The position numbers and the translations under genes are program-made. Shown here piece after piece: positions 46,570 through 55,353 of a stretch of DNA of 64,000 nt. This stretch comes from G963556115 sp963678205 (GTDB lineage: Bacteria > Planctomycetota > SZUA-567). Each line of letters opens with the position of its first letter. Position 1 is the stretch's first letter. Under the pieces are notes generated by a model, which had not been told where the DNA came from, did not search any database, and saw only the letters and a list, made by a program, of their open reading frames with translations. The stretch is taken from contig OY782760.1 in NCBI GenBank assembly GCA_963678205.1, positions 2,418,001-2,482,000 on the forward strand. The letters run 5' to 3'.

Positions 46570-47826
46570 CTACCCCCTTTTGCTAAGAATTTTTAGTTCA
46601 TAATCTTTTACTTGGTCATACCAATTAATACCATCAGGGACATTGTTTCTCACGCAGTACATATCCCAAACAGCAGCAAAAGGCATACACTTATTTTCTT
46701 CCTGCATTACAAGTCGAGATGTAAAATCTTGTTCAAGTTCTACTTTTCTAATATCTGCAGTAGGCGTAAGAGCAGCGATGAGTAAAGCCTTGATCATATT
46801 TCGCATACCAATGACCCATGCAGCCACTCTGTTGACGCTGGCATCAAAGAAATCTAGCCCAATGTAAATTCTATCTTGATAATTATTTGAAATTATCTCG
46901 TATGCAATATTTTTTAAGTCGTCAGAAAGAGTAATAATATGATCACTATCCCATCGTACACCACGGCTCACATGAAGTAAAATTTCATCAAGATATAAAA
47001 GACAACTACTAATCTTATCATCAATCTTTTCAGTTGGATGAAAATGCCCTGCATCAAGGCAAAGCAATTTCTTATTCTTAATTGCATACCCCATATAGAA
47101 TTCATGAGATCCGACAACATACGATTCAGATCCAATTCCGAATAATTTGCACTCAACAGCTTCACGACAGTTTGAAGCAGATAGATCTTTTGCAAAAATT
47201 TTATCTAAAGAATCAATAAGTCTTTCCCTAGGAGCAACTCTATCAGCGGGGACATCCTTATAGCCATCAGGTATCCAGTTGTTCATTACTGAAGTAATAC
47301 CCAAAGTGTCCCCAAAATATGCTGCTACTTCACGTGATTTAATACCATGCTCAATCCAATAGTCGCGTATTGCTTTATCAGAATCCGCCAGAGTAAAGTT
47401 GGTATCAGCCAGTGGATGTGAGAAGTATGTTGGGTTATAGTCCAATCCAATACCTATTTCCTTAGCCCAATCAACCCAGCCAGTAAAATGTTTAGCTTCA
47501 ACCTGATTACGCTCAACCTTCTCGCCATTGGTCTCAGCATAAATTGCATGCAAATTGAGTTTATGTTTACCAGGAATAAGTGAATAAGCTTTCTCAACGT
47601 CACTTCTTAACTCTTCAGGTGTAGTTGCCTTTCCCGGGTATGCACCAGTAGCAAGAATACCACCGCCATTACCGACAGTACCTTCAAACCCTGAAACATC
47701 ATCCCCCTGCCAGCAATGCATAGAAATTCTAATTTTAGAAACTGTATCCATTGCTTTTTCAACATCAACACCAATCTCATGATACTGTTCTTTTGCTATA
47801 TCAAATGCATTTTCAATTATAGACAT
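46570..47826 (-). CDS. rhaA: L-rhamnose isomerase
   Basis: A 418-residue TIM-barrel isomerase matching RhaA in length and motifs: MHCWQGDDVSGFE (about 38-50), KLNLHAIYAE, metal-binding LCLDAGHFHPTE (about 255), SRGVRWDSDH (about 290) and IGLDFFDASVNRV. It converts L-rhamnose to L-rhamnulose using Mn2+ or another divalent metal. GAAAGG precedes the ATG. First gene of the rhaADB operon, divergent from the AraC-type regulator. Confidence 0.96.
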   Translation of the reverse strand: MSIIENAFDIAKEQYHEIGVDVEKAMDTVSKIRISMHCWQGDDVSGFEGTVGNGGGILATGAYPGKATTPEELRSDVEKAYSLIPGKHKLNLHAIYAETNGEKVERNQVEAKHFTGWVDWAKEIGIGLDYNPTYFSHPLADTNFTLADSDKAIRDYWIEHGIKSREVAAYFGDTLGITSVMNNWIPDGYKDVPADRVAPRERLIDSLDKIFAKDLSASNCREAVECKLFGIGSESYVVGSHEFYMGYAIKNKKLLCLDAGHFHPTEKIDDKISSCLLYLDEILLHVSRGVRWDSDHIITLSDDLKNIAYEIISNNYQDRIYIGLDFFDASVNRVAAWVIGMRNMIKALLIAALTPTADIRKVELEQDFTSRLVMQEENKCMPFAAVWDMYCVRNNVPDGINWYDQVKDYELKILSKRG

Positions 47827-48066
47827 ATCAAACCTTTCAAAACTAAACTCAAACTTATATTAATTATTAACAATTTATAATAATATTTTTGATGGAAAAT
47901 TATTACTAATTTTAACTCAACTATATACTAGCACTTTTCCGATAAGAATATTACTGTTGTCGTTTAATACCTAATTCACTATGTGGAAATAACTCCGCAT
48001 AATTGCATATTTAAAAAACTATAGCTCAGCTAAGCTCAGACATATAAAACAAAGAAGGATTCAGCA
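47827..48066. promoter_or_regulatory. Divergent promoter region rhaADB / araC-type regulator
   Basis: A 240-nt spacer holding both promoters. Near the regulator are two direct GCTCAG units (about 48024-48039), the kind of half-site arrangement AraC proteins bind. Near rhaA, TAATTATTAACAATTT (47861-47876) resembles a palindrome upstream of the transporter operon at 54201-54217, but a similar word occurs in an unrelated spacer near 11390. Confidence 0.45.
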
Positions 48067-48924
48067 ATGAAACTATCTCGTCATGATTTCTTCAGTGTCA
48101 GTCAGACTCAACTGCCATTTTCAATACTGTACAGACAACCCCAAGTAAACTACCCACTTCACGAGCACGAGTTCGTAGAACTGGTTGTTGTTACTGGAGG
48201 AACTGGTATACACTTTACAGAAAATCTTTCATACAATCTAAAAGCTGGTGATGTATTTATAGTCAACCCCGGAGTCCGCCATGGGTACAGAGATGTAAAT
48301 AACCTTACATTGATCAACGTCCTCTATAACCCAGAAAGTTTAATGACTCATCTAGCTGACATAGGTACAATGCCAGGGTTTCACGCATTATTTAAAATTG
48401 AACCCCATTTTAGCTCACAAGACACATCCAGACTACTTTTGAGTAATACACAACTTGAGAAAGCAGTTTCTATAATTAATTCAATTGAAGAAGAAATGAA
48501 AAATAATGAACCAGGATTTATATTCTTTTCAAAAATTTACTTCCTTGAATTAATCGGTCACCTTGCCCGCAGCTATAACTCGGCTGAGTCAAAAAAAGCT
48601 CCCGAAATTTTGAGGGTAGCAGAAGCTATATCCTATATTGAGCTAAACTACACAGATGAAATAAGCCAAGAAAAACTGGCTAAAATTGCTAATTTATCAA
48701 AAAGTCACTTTTTGCACGTGTTTAAAAAGACAACCAATACTACACCGCTATACTATCAAAAAATGCTTCGTATAGAAAAAGCCTGCTCACTCTTAAAACA
48801 AACTGATATGTCTATTACAGAAATAAGCTATATGTGTGGCTACAATGACAGCAACTACTTTACCAGACAATTTAAAAACGTAATGAACATCTCTCCAAAG
48901 CAATACAGGAATAAAATAAACTAA
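48067..48924 (+). CDS. AraC-family activator of rhamnose genes (RhaS/RhaR-like)
   Basis: A 285-residue protein with an N-terminal cupin sugar-binding domain (about 20-140; YPLHEHEFVELVVV and GDVFIVNPGVRHGY) and a C-terminal double helix-turn-helix. The helices are SQEKLAKIANLSKSHFLHVFKK at about 200-221 and SITEISYMCGYNDSNYFTRQFKN at about 245-267. The architecture and length equal those of E. coli RhaS and RhaR. It diverges from rhaA and converges on rhaM. I infer activation of rhaADB and the ABC operon with L-rhamnose. AGAAGGA precedes the ATG. Confidence 0.9.
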   Translation: MKLSRHDFFSVSQTQLPFSILYRQPQVNYPLHEHEFVELVVVTGGTGIHFTENLSYNLKAGDVFIVNPGVRHGYRDVNNLTLINVLYNPESLMTHLADIGTMPGFHALFKIEPHFSSQDTSRLLLSNTQLEKAVSIINSIEEEMKNNEPGFIFFSKIYFLELIGHLARSYNSAESKKAPEILRVAEAISYIELNYTDEISQEKLAKIANLSKSHFLHVFKKTTNTTPLYYQKMLRIEKACSLLKQTDMSITEISYMCGYNDSNYFTRQFKNVMNISPKQYRNKIN

Positions 48925-48939
48925 ATTCACAAAAAAGCA

Positions 48940-49254
48940 TTACTCCAAATGAAACACCTCTTTAAGCTCACTTGATATTGGACTATTATCAGAATTGCAT
49001 GGCATAATATCCTTCATGTAACGCCACCACTTTTTACAGCAACCAGTTTCACTAATTGTATTCCATAGATCTTCAGATTCTATTTCAACATAACCAAATA
49101 AGGCATTGGTTTCCACATCAAGGAAAATGCTATAATTATTAACGCCATGATCTTTTAAGGTTACTTTTAAATCATCCCAGATCGGATTATGGCGAGTTTC
49201 ATATTCCTGCTCCATTCCCCGATCAACACTCATAACAAATGCTTTTCGAATCAT
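48940..49254 (-). CDS. rhaM: L-rhamnose mutarotase
   Basis: A 104-residue protein, exactly the length of E. coli RhaM, when started at ATG 49252-49254 (GAGAGGA 7 nt upstream). The catalytic His lies in YETRHNPIWDDL (about residue 21) and the sugar-stacking Trp pair in CCKKWWRYMKDIMP (about 75-87). It interconverts the alpha and beta anomers of L-rhamnose to supply the isomerase. It is the last gene of the transporter operon. Confidence 0.93.
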   Translation of the reverse strand: MIRKAFVMSVDRGMEQEYETRHNPIWDDLKVTLKDHGVNNYSIFLDVETNALFGYVEIESEDLWNTISETGCCKKWWRYMKDIMPCNSDNSPISSELKEVFHLE

Positions 49255-49311
49255 GTTAATTCCTCTCATATAGATTTACTGTGATGCAAATAATATTAAC
49301 GATACTTAAAA

Positions 49312-50370
49312 CTAATTACGTTGAGCATCAAGTTCTTTTTGTTGTCTTCGTAATTTTCTATTTTCTTTTACTTTATCAAGCATACCCGGAAGCAGAACAG
49401 CACCAATTAGAAGGAACCCTGTTGTAATAATCATAACTTTTCCAGAAATACTCATAATACCCATGCCATATTTTAAATACCCAAGAAGGAAACTTGCAAT
49501 CAACACACCGATTATATTTCCACGTCCTCCCATTATTGATACGCCACCAAGTACTACCAGTGTGATACAATCCATTTCCCAGTTTGTAGCCATATTAGGC
49601 CTTGCACTACCAATACGAGATGTAAGGAACACCGCCACAATCCCGGAAAACATACCGTTAAGCATAAAATTATAGAATCTAATACGCTGAACTTTAATAC
49701 CTGAGAATACTGCAGTAGAAGTACAATTACCAATTGCATATAGTTTGCGACCATATCCTGTATAGTGTAAAACAAAGCCAATACAAATTGCCAGGAAAAG
49801 ATACACAATCAATTCAAAAGGAACATCGCTATCAAAGATATACCCTTGACCAAGGTAAGCAAAATCTTCAGGGAATTCAGTGTACGCCTTATTTTTTAAT
49901 ACGATCTGGCATATTCCACGAAAAACTGATTGAGTACCAAGTGTTATTGCAATCGCTGGAATTCCTATTGTTGTTATTAGTAATCCATTTACTGCACCTG
50001 CTGCCGCACCAACAGCAACACCGCAAACAACCATAACCCACGGATCCGCACCAATACTTGCAGTATACCCAATTACAATCGATGAAAGTGCAACAATCGA
50101 AGCAACCGATATATCAATATCACCACAAATAATTACAAAGATCATTGAAAGGGCAAGAATTGATTTTTCTGTAAAACTAAACGAAGCATTCAACAAATTA
50201 AAAGAATCAAAAAAATATGGCGCTTCAAATGAAAAATAAACAAACTCAATAATTAATATTATTCCTAATATAGCTTCCCAGGATGTTAGACCTCGAATAA
50301 GACGTTCTTTAAGAGAGTTTTCAGAAATAAGTCTACCCTCACTAACTAAAGCATTTGACATTTCATTCAT
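49312..50370 (-). CDS. Rhamnose ABC transporter permease (RhaQ type)
   Basis: A 352-residue inner-membrane permease of the RbsC/BPD_transp_2 family, with about ten helices and the GGDIDIS-type segment CGDIDISVASIVAL (about 85-98), NGLLITTIGIPAIAITLGT and VVLGGVSIMGGRG. Two different permeases next to each other is typical of the RhaSTPQ-type rhamnose importers of Rhizobium. The start ATG is preceded by AGGAGG that overlaps the end of the upstream permease gene, so translation is coupled. Confidence 0.88.
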   Translation of the reverse strand: MNEMSNALVSEGRLISENSLKERLIRGLTSWEAILGIILIIEFVYFSFEAPYFFDSFNLLNASFSFTEKSILALSMIFVIICGDIDISVASIVALSSIVIGYTASIGADPWVMVVCGVAVGAAAGAVNGLLITTIGIPAIAITLGTQSVFRGICQIVLKNKAYTEFPEDFAYLGQGYIFDSDVPFELIVYLFLAICIGFVLHYTGYGRKLYAIGNCTSTAVFSGIKVQRIRFYNFMLNGMFSGIVAVFLTSRIGSARPNMATNWEMDCITLVVLGGVSIMGGRGNIIGVLIASFLLGYLKYGMGIMSISGKVMIITTGFLLIGAVLLPGMLDKVKENRKLRRQQKELDAQRN

Positions 50371-50372
50371 AG

Positions 50373-51356
50373 CTATTTCAACCTCCTGTTAAGTACTGTC
50401 TTATTACTATTACGAGCCATAAGTTCATTGAATACCATTGCAATAATAACAACCATCCCTTGCATAAACATCTGATAAAAAGCCATATTCTTAATCATCG
50501 TCAATGAGTTACTTAGCAACCCCATAAAGAGAGCACCTAGAACTACCCCCCCTACAAGTCCACTACCACCTGAGATGCTCACTCCACCGAGCACACAAGC
50601 TGCAACAGTCATCAACTCAAATCCTGTAGCCATTTCATTTACTGCAGCAGCATAACGTGCAGCCCATAATACACCAGCGATACCACTGATAAGTCCACAG
50701 ATAGTAAAAATTAAAAGTTGAAGACGTTCTTCTTTAATACCAACGAGAACTGCTGCTGCTTTATTACCGCCGATAGCATATAGCTCACGCCCAGTACGTG
50801 TGAACTGAATAAAATAATATATTGCTAAACTAGTTAATATTGCAAAAAGTATTATATTTGGAATACCAAATAAAGTACCATGCGGGATATTTGTAAAACC
50901 TTCAGTCATCTCATGAGCAGTAACCCACTGCCCTTTACTAAGGACATAGGTAAAACCGCGAAATATCCCCATAGTACCAAGTGTAACAATAATCGCAGGA
51001 ATTTTGCCATACGCAACAAGAACACCATTAAATAGTCCCAGCCCTGCACCTGTAAGCGCACCAGCAACCACACACCATATTGGCGAAAGTCCTGGATAAT
51101 TCATATTAATAAGAGCCCCCAGCATACCACAAAAAGCGATCATTGAACCAATTGATAGATCAATTCCGCCAGTTAAAATTACTAAAAACTGTCCAAGCGC
51201 AACCATAATAAGAATAGAACTATCAGCAAAAATATTTGCAAAATTCCCTAATTTTAAAAACCTTGGCATTCCAATAGACATCGCCATAACAGATGCAATT
51301 ATAAGTAAGACAAGCATTGCTTCGCGATTTTTATGTAATGCTTTTAATCTTTCCAT
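50373..51356 (-). CDS. Rhamnose ABC transporter permease (RhaP type)
   Basis: A 327-residue RbsC-family permease with LTGGIDLSIGSMIAF (about 62-76), GVLVAYGKIPAIIVTLGT and VLGGVSISGGSG. It is presumed to pair with the following permease to form the heterodimeric channel. AGGAGA lies before the ATG. It follows the ATPase gene by 38 nt. Confidence 0.9.
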   Translation of the reverse strand: MERLKALHKNREAMLVLLIIASVMAMSIGMPRFLKLGNFANIFADSSILIMVALGQFLVILTGGIDLSIGSMIAFCGMLGALINMNYPGLSPIWCVVAGALTGAGLGLFNGVLVAYGKIPAIIVTLGTMGIFRGFTYVLSKGQWVTAHEMTEGFTNIPHGTLFGIPNIILFAILTSLAIYYFIQFTRTGRELYAIGGNKAAAVLVGIKEERLQLLIFTICGLISGIAGVLWAARYAAAVNEMATGFELMTVAACVLGGVSISGGSGLVGGVVLGALFMGLLSNSLTMIKNMAFYQMFMQGMVVIIAMVFNELMARNSNKTVLNRRLK

Positions 51357-51394
51357 TTAAAATATCTCCTGAACAACATTAAGAGTAAGCAAAA

Positions 51395-52903
51395 CTAGCA
51401 ATACTCAACTTCGCTCACTGCAGCTTTAATAATAACTTCTGAATCTGCTTCATCCCTAGCGAACTCAGCTGTCTTTATACCTTCATGCATAACTACAACT
51501 CTATCACTCATACCAAGAATTTCAGGAAGCTCAGACGAAACAAGAATTACAGCTAATCCTTGTGAAGCAAGTTGCGATACAAATTCATGAACCTTTGCCT
51601 TTGTCCCCACATCCACACCCTTAGTTGGTTCATCCAAAATCAAAATTCTAGGCTCAGTTGCCAACCATTTTGCCAAAACTACTTTTTGCTGATTACCACC
51701 ACTAAGCGTATCAACATCAACATGTAGTCCAGCAGATCTCACCTCCATCTTACGATAAAATCTTTCAGAGATTCTTTTTTCTTTCTTCTTTTGAATAACT
51801 CCAAACTTACACATTTCATCAAGTAAAGCCAAAGTAATGTTCTCACTAATATTCATCTTGAGAATTGCGCCTTGAGATTGGCGATCTTCAGGAATATATG
51901 CGATTTTTTGATGCATTGCGGTCTTCGCATCGGTTATTACTGTTTCCTTGCCCCAAAGTTTGATAGTACCATAATCAAGTTTATCAATCCCAAAGATAGC
52001 TCTCATAACTTCAGATCTACCCGCTCCTACAAGACCGAAGAAACCAAGAATTTCACCCTCATGAAGTGTAAATGAGATATCTCTGAAAAAACCTGAGCGA
52101 CTAAGATTCTGTGCTTCAAGTACAGGTTCTCCAATTTTAGCATCAACCTTAGGATACATTTTATCAAAAGATCTACCAACCATCATCTCGACAATAGAGT
52201 TAATACTTGAATCAGCTATTATCCCCTCACCAACATATTGTCCATCACGCATTACAGTAAAGTAATCACAGATCTCAAAAATCTCTTCGAATTTATGTGA
52301 GATAAAAACAATTGCTTTGTTCTCAGCTTTAAGTTGACGAATTATCTTATAAAGCTCTTCTACTTCATTCAAACTCAAAGCAGATGTCGGCTCATCCATA
52401 ATTATTACTTGAGCATCAATCGACAAAGCTTTTGCTATTTCCACCATGTGTCTTTGAGCAACACTCAGATTCTTAACTATTTCATCTGGAGCAATATCAA
52501 GTTCAAGTTTATCAAGTAGCTCTTGAGTGCGCTTGTACATCTCCTTCCAATTCAAAGGAGAAAACCCATTGCCTTTTTTAAGGTGATGCCCCATAAAAAT
52601 ATTTTCCGCAACAGAGAGCTCAGAAAACATACTAGCTTCCTGATGTATTGCTGAAATTCCCGCAGCTTGGGCATCTTGCACAGTATCAAAGTGAATTTCT
52701 TTACCATCTAATATTATCGAACCGCTAGTTGGTTGATGAACTCCTGTTACAACCTTGATTAACGTAGATTTACCTGCGCCATTCTCACCAATCAGTGCAT
52801 GAACTTCACCGCAACGAGCTTTAAAATTAATCTCATCTAGAGCTTTAATACCAGGAAAGAATTTTGAAATTCCTTTAAGCTCTAATATAGGCTTTGTATC
52901 CAA
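51395..52903 (-). CDS. Rhamnose ABC transporter ATP-binding protein (RhaT type)
   Basis: A 502-residue double-ABC ATPase of the sugar (RbsA/MglA) type. The first cassette has Walker A GENGAGKSTL (about 38) and Walker B VIIMDEPTSAL; its signature, NLSVAQRHMVEIAKAL, replaces LSGGQ. The second has a degenerate Walker A FFGLVGAGRSEVM, signature LSGGNQQKV and Walker B ILILDEPTKGVD. The start is TTG at 52901-52903, chosen because AGGAGG sits 8 nt upstream and no ATG fits. It energises the two permeases. Confidence 0.92.
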   Translation of the reverse strand: MDTKPILELKGISKFFPGIKALDEINFKARCGEVHALIGENGAGKSTLIKVVTGVHQPTSGSIILDGKEIHFDTVQDAQAAGISAIHQEASMFSELSVAENIFMGHHLKKGNGFSPLNWKEMYKRTQELLDKLELDIAPDEIVKNLSVAQRHMVEIAKALSIDAQVIIMDEPTSALSLNEVEELYKIIRQLKAENKAIVFISHKFEEIFEICDYFTVMRDGQYVGEGIIADSSINSIVEMMVGRSFDKMYPKVDAKIGEPVLEAQNLSRSGFFRDISFTLHEGEILGFFGLVGAGRSEVMRAIFGIDKLDYGTIKLWGKETVITDAKTAMHQKIAYIPEDRQSQGAILKMNISENITLALLDEMCKFGVIQKKKEKRISERFYRKMEVRSAGLHVDVDTLSGGNQQKVVLAKWLATEPRILILDEPTKGVDVGTKAKVHEFVSQLASQGLAVILVSSELPEILGMSDRVVVMHEGIKTAEFARDEADSEVIIKAAVSEVEYC

Positions 52904-52967
52904 AAATATATCCTCCTACATAAATACATCTATCTAATTTCGTAGGTAATAATAAAATATTATTTAA

Positions 52968-53006
52968 GTGCATAGCTTTGCAGCTAAAAAAGACAAAACT
53001 ATGCAC
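52968..53006 (-). promoter_or_regulatory. Hairpin between binding-protein and ATPase genes
   Basis: GTGCATAG (52968-52975) pairs with CTATGCAC (52999-53006), and the stem can extend by four more pairs past a G-U. In sugar ABC operons such a hairpin after the binding-protein gene usually gives partial termination or mRNA protection, so the receptor is made in excess. Confidence 0.6.
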
Positions 53007-53033
53007 CTTATAATTTACAATTTTCAAATATTA

Positions 53034-54062
53034 CTAGAAGATTTTTGCAAATTTAGCAACATTATCCTTATTAAAGACGTATGGCTTACCCATTACAGTT
53101 ACACCGTCTTTACCAACTGTAATTTTACCCATATGGCCAGCGTCAATTACATCACCTTCTTTACCTTTGATCTTATCTGTCAATAATGCTTCACAGATAT
53201 ATGTTGAAGTGTAACCAAGATCAACAGGGTTCCAAAGAGCCATCTCTTTACAAACGCCATTTTCAATATACTGTTTCATTTCTGATGGTAACCCAAGGCC
53301 AGTCAGTTCAACCTTACCCTGCTTTTTATAATCTTCAATTGCTTTTGCACAAGCAAGCAGACCAACGGTTGTAGGTGAAGTAATACCTTTTAAGTTTGGA
53401 TATTTGCTGAACAGACCAGCTGCTTCACGGTAAGACTTATCAGCACTATCATCACCATATACAACTTCTAACAACTCAATATCTTTATATGCAGGGTTAT
53501 CTCTTAGTTCTTTTCCCATTGCTTCAATCCACAAATTTTGATTTGTTGCCTGAGAAGAAGCAGAAACAATTGCGAAATCGCCTTTTCCTCCCATAAGCTT
53601 CGCAATCAATTCAACCTGCTGTTTACCTACTAGATCTACATTACTTGGCACTAAGTCAATGATTCTACCAAGTTTACTGATACCTGAGTCAAAAGAGATA
53701 ATTTTGATGCCTCGTTTCATTGCTTTTCTACATACAGGGATAAGTGCATTTCTATCATTAGCAGAGATAGCAATAGCATCAACCTTCTGAGCAATAAGGG
53801 TTTCGATAATATCTATCTGACCTTCAGCAGTAGTTTCTGTTGGTCCCATATATATAACTTCAACATCACCAAGTTCTTTTGCAGCATCTTTTGCACCATC
53901 TGCGCAAGCATTGAAGAAACCATTACCCATCGATTTCACGAGAATTACAACTTTGTACTTCTTATCAGCTGCTGATGCAGTATTACATGCAAAATTCATA
54001 ACAAAAGCCAACGCGACAAGCAGTACAGTAAGTTTCAATACAGTTGAAAATCGTTTTTTCAT
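53034..54062 (-). CDS. Rhamnose ABC transporter substrate-binding protein (RhaS type)
   Basis: A 342-residue periplasmic sugar receptor of the RbsB/Peripla_BP_4 family. Signal peptide MKKRFSTVLKLTVLLVALAF with a Cys-Asn near the cleavage region (NFACNTASA). The mature part has VVILVKSMGNGFFNACADGA and EGQIDIIETLIAQKVDAIAISAND. The start at 54060-54062 has GGAG 7 nt upstream; an earlier in-frame codon lies before the signal peptide. First gene of the transporter operon. Rhamnose is inferred from the adjacent rhaM, rhaA, rhaD and rhaB genes. Confidence 0.9.
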   Translation of the reverse strand: MKKRFSTVLKLTVLLVALAFVMNFACNTASAADKKYKVVILVKSMGNGFFNACADGAKDAAKELGDVEVIYMGPTETTAEGQIDIIETLIAQKVDAIAISANDRNALIPVCRKAMKRGIKIISFDSGISKLGRIIDLVPSNVDLVGKQQVELIAKLMGGKGDFAIVSASSQATNQNLWIEAMGKELRDNPAYKDIELLEVVYGDDSADKSYREAAGLFSKYPNLKGITSPTTVGLLACAKAIEDYKKQGKVELTGLGLPSEMKQYIENGVCKEMALWNPVDLGYTSTYICEALLTDKIKGKEGDVIDAGHMGKITVGKDGVTVMGKPYVFNKDNVAKFAKIF

Positions 54063-54516
54063 ACTTTTCTCCATAATAAGTGTACACCGAAACAATAAAC
54101 AATAACAAACAACGATATATATGCATGATGCATTTACATTTCACAAACACAGGAATGAGTAACTATTATGATTGAATTTATAGAAGGATAACAAAAATTT
54201 TAATTGTTAACAATTTTAGTTTACAACTCAAATTATAGTTACGCCTTAACAATTTTATTTTTCATTAGCACGTTTTAATTGAGTCACATTTTTTTTAAAT
54301 AATATTTAATAAATAAAATAATAAGCTACTTTTAAAATACTGCAACACAGTAATTATTAAGTATTTACATTAAACATATAAGAACTTTGTAATTTTATTT
54401 AACTATTATTTTTTCTGTTTTATATAGTTTTATAATAAAAAATTTACGCTATAATTGATATTTTACCAAATACAATCAGGAAACCGCTAATTAATAATGT
54501 ATATGGAGATAATAGA
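54063..54516. promoter_or_regulatory. Upstream region of the rhamnose transporter operon
   Basis: A 454-nt AT-rich divergent spacer. It contains a perfect 14-bp palindrome AATTGTTAACAATT (54202-54215), 140 nt upstream of the binding-protein gene, which could be an operator. No gene is seen. Confidence 0.45.
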
Positions 54517-55056
54517 ATGAATAAGAATATTGATATTTATGATTATGTAAATGTAATGCTAAAAGCATTAAAAAACGGTGTTTTACTGACAACAAAATCA
54601 GATGATAAAGTAAACAGTATGGCTATTTCATGGGGACAAATAGGAATAGAATGGAATAAGCCAATTTTCACCACTTATGTACGTATCGGGAGATTTACCT
54701 ATGAATTACTAAGCAAGAATCCAGAATTCACAGTAAATTTTCCACTAAAGAACACCAACATTGCGCAATATATTGCCTTTTGCGGCACAAAATCCGGCAG
54801 AGACGTCAATAAACATACAGAAATTGGACTAGACTTAGTTGGAAGCCCAAACATCACTGTTCCAGGATTAAAACAACTTCCCTTGACCCTCGAATGCAAG
54901 GTTATATACCGCCAACTTCAGGATAAAACCAACATCCCTTCAAAATTAAAAAAAGACTTCTACCCAGAAGATAAATCAAGTGAATTTTATGGTTCAAACT
55001 GTGACTATCATGAAATGTTTTATGGTGAGATCGTTGGAGCTTACATTGCAGAATAA
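54517..55056 (+). CDS. Flavin reductase-like (FMN-binding split barrel) protein
   Basis: A 179-residue protein with the flavin_reduct domain pattern. MAISWGQIGIEWNKPIFTTYV (about 29-49) and FTVNFP (about 68) form the split barrel, and CGTKSGRDVNKHTEIGLDL (about 86-104) follows. Relatives bind FMN and transfer electrons from NAD(P)H, or act as small flavoproteins in anaerobes. GGAG lies 9 nt before the ATG. It is single, divergent from the rhamnose operon and convergent with the ThiC-family gene. Confidence 0.88.
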   Translation: MNKNIDIYDYVNVMLKALKNGVLLTTKSDDKVNSMAISWGQIGIEWNKPIFTTYVRIGRFTYELLSKNPEFTVNFPLKNTNIAQYIAFCGTKSGRDVNKHTEIGLDLVGSPNITVPGLKQLPLTLECKVIYRQLQDKTNIPSKLKKDFYPEDKSSEFYGSNCDYHEMFYGEIVGAYIAE

Positions 55057-55295
55057 ATTGTGCTGAATTATTTAATATCACTTAATTACTATCATTTATA
55101 GCTTAATTATGAACTATATAATATATGCAGAAAGTAATTCATCAACAAACGTTTCATAACTCATATTCTTTGCTAAGAAGCCAAACAATTAGCTTTATAT
55201 TTTTATTTTATGAACTTACTGCACCGTTGATAGACTTATAATTTTTAAGCTCTAAAATTGGCGTTAGTATCTACATCATGGTTATGAATAATACA

Positions 55296-55330
55296 AATGA
55301 GGATCTTGCATTAATGCTGAGATCCTCATT
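55296..55330. terminator. Bidirectional terminator
   Basis: Perfect 11-bp arms 55296-55306 and 55320-55330 with a 13-nt loop, lying 24 nt past the ThiC-family stop codon. The A/T-rich ends serve both convergent genes. Confidence 0.8.
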
Positions 55331-55353
55331 ATAAAAATTATAAAAACAATATA

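Noticed and set aside
47861..54217. TAATT(A/G)TTAACAATTT as a shared operator upstream of rhaA and the rhamnose transporter
   Set aside because: A near-identical word occurs in an unrelated spacer near 11390, the DNA is very AT-rich, and AraC-type activators usually bind direct repeats rather than such palindromes.
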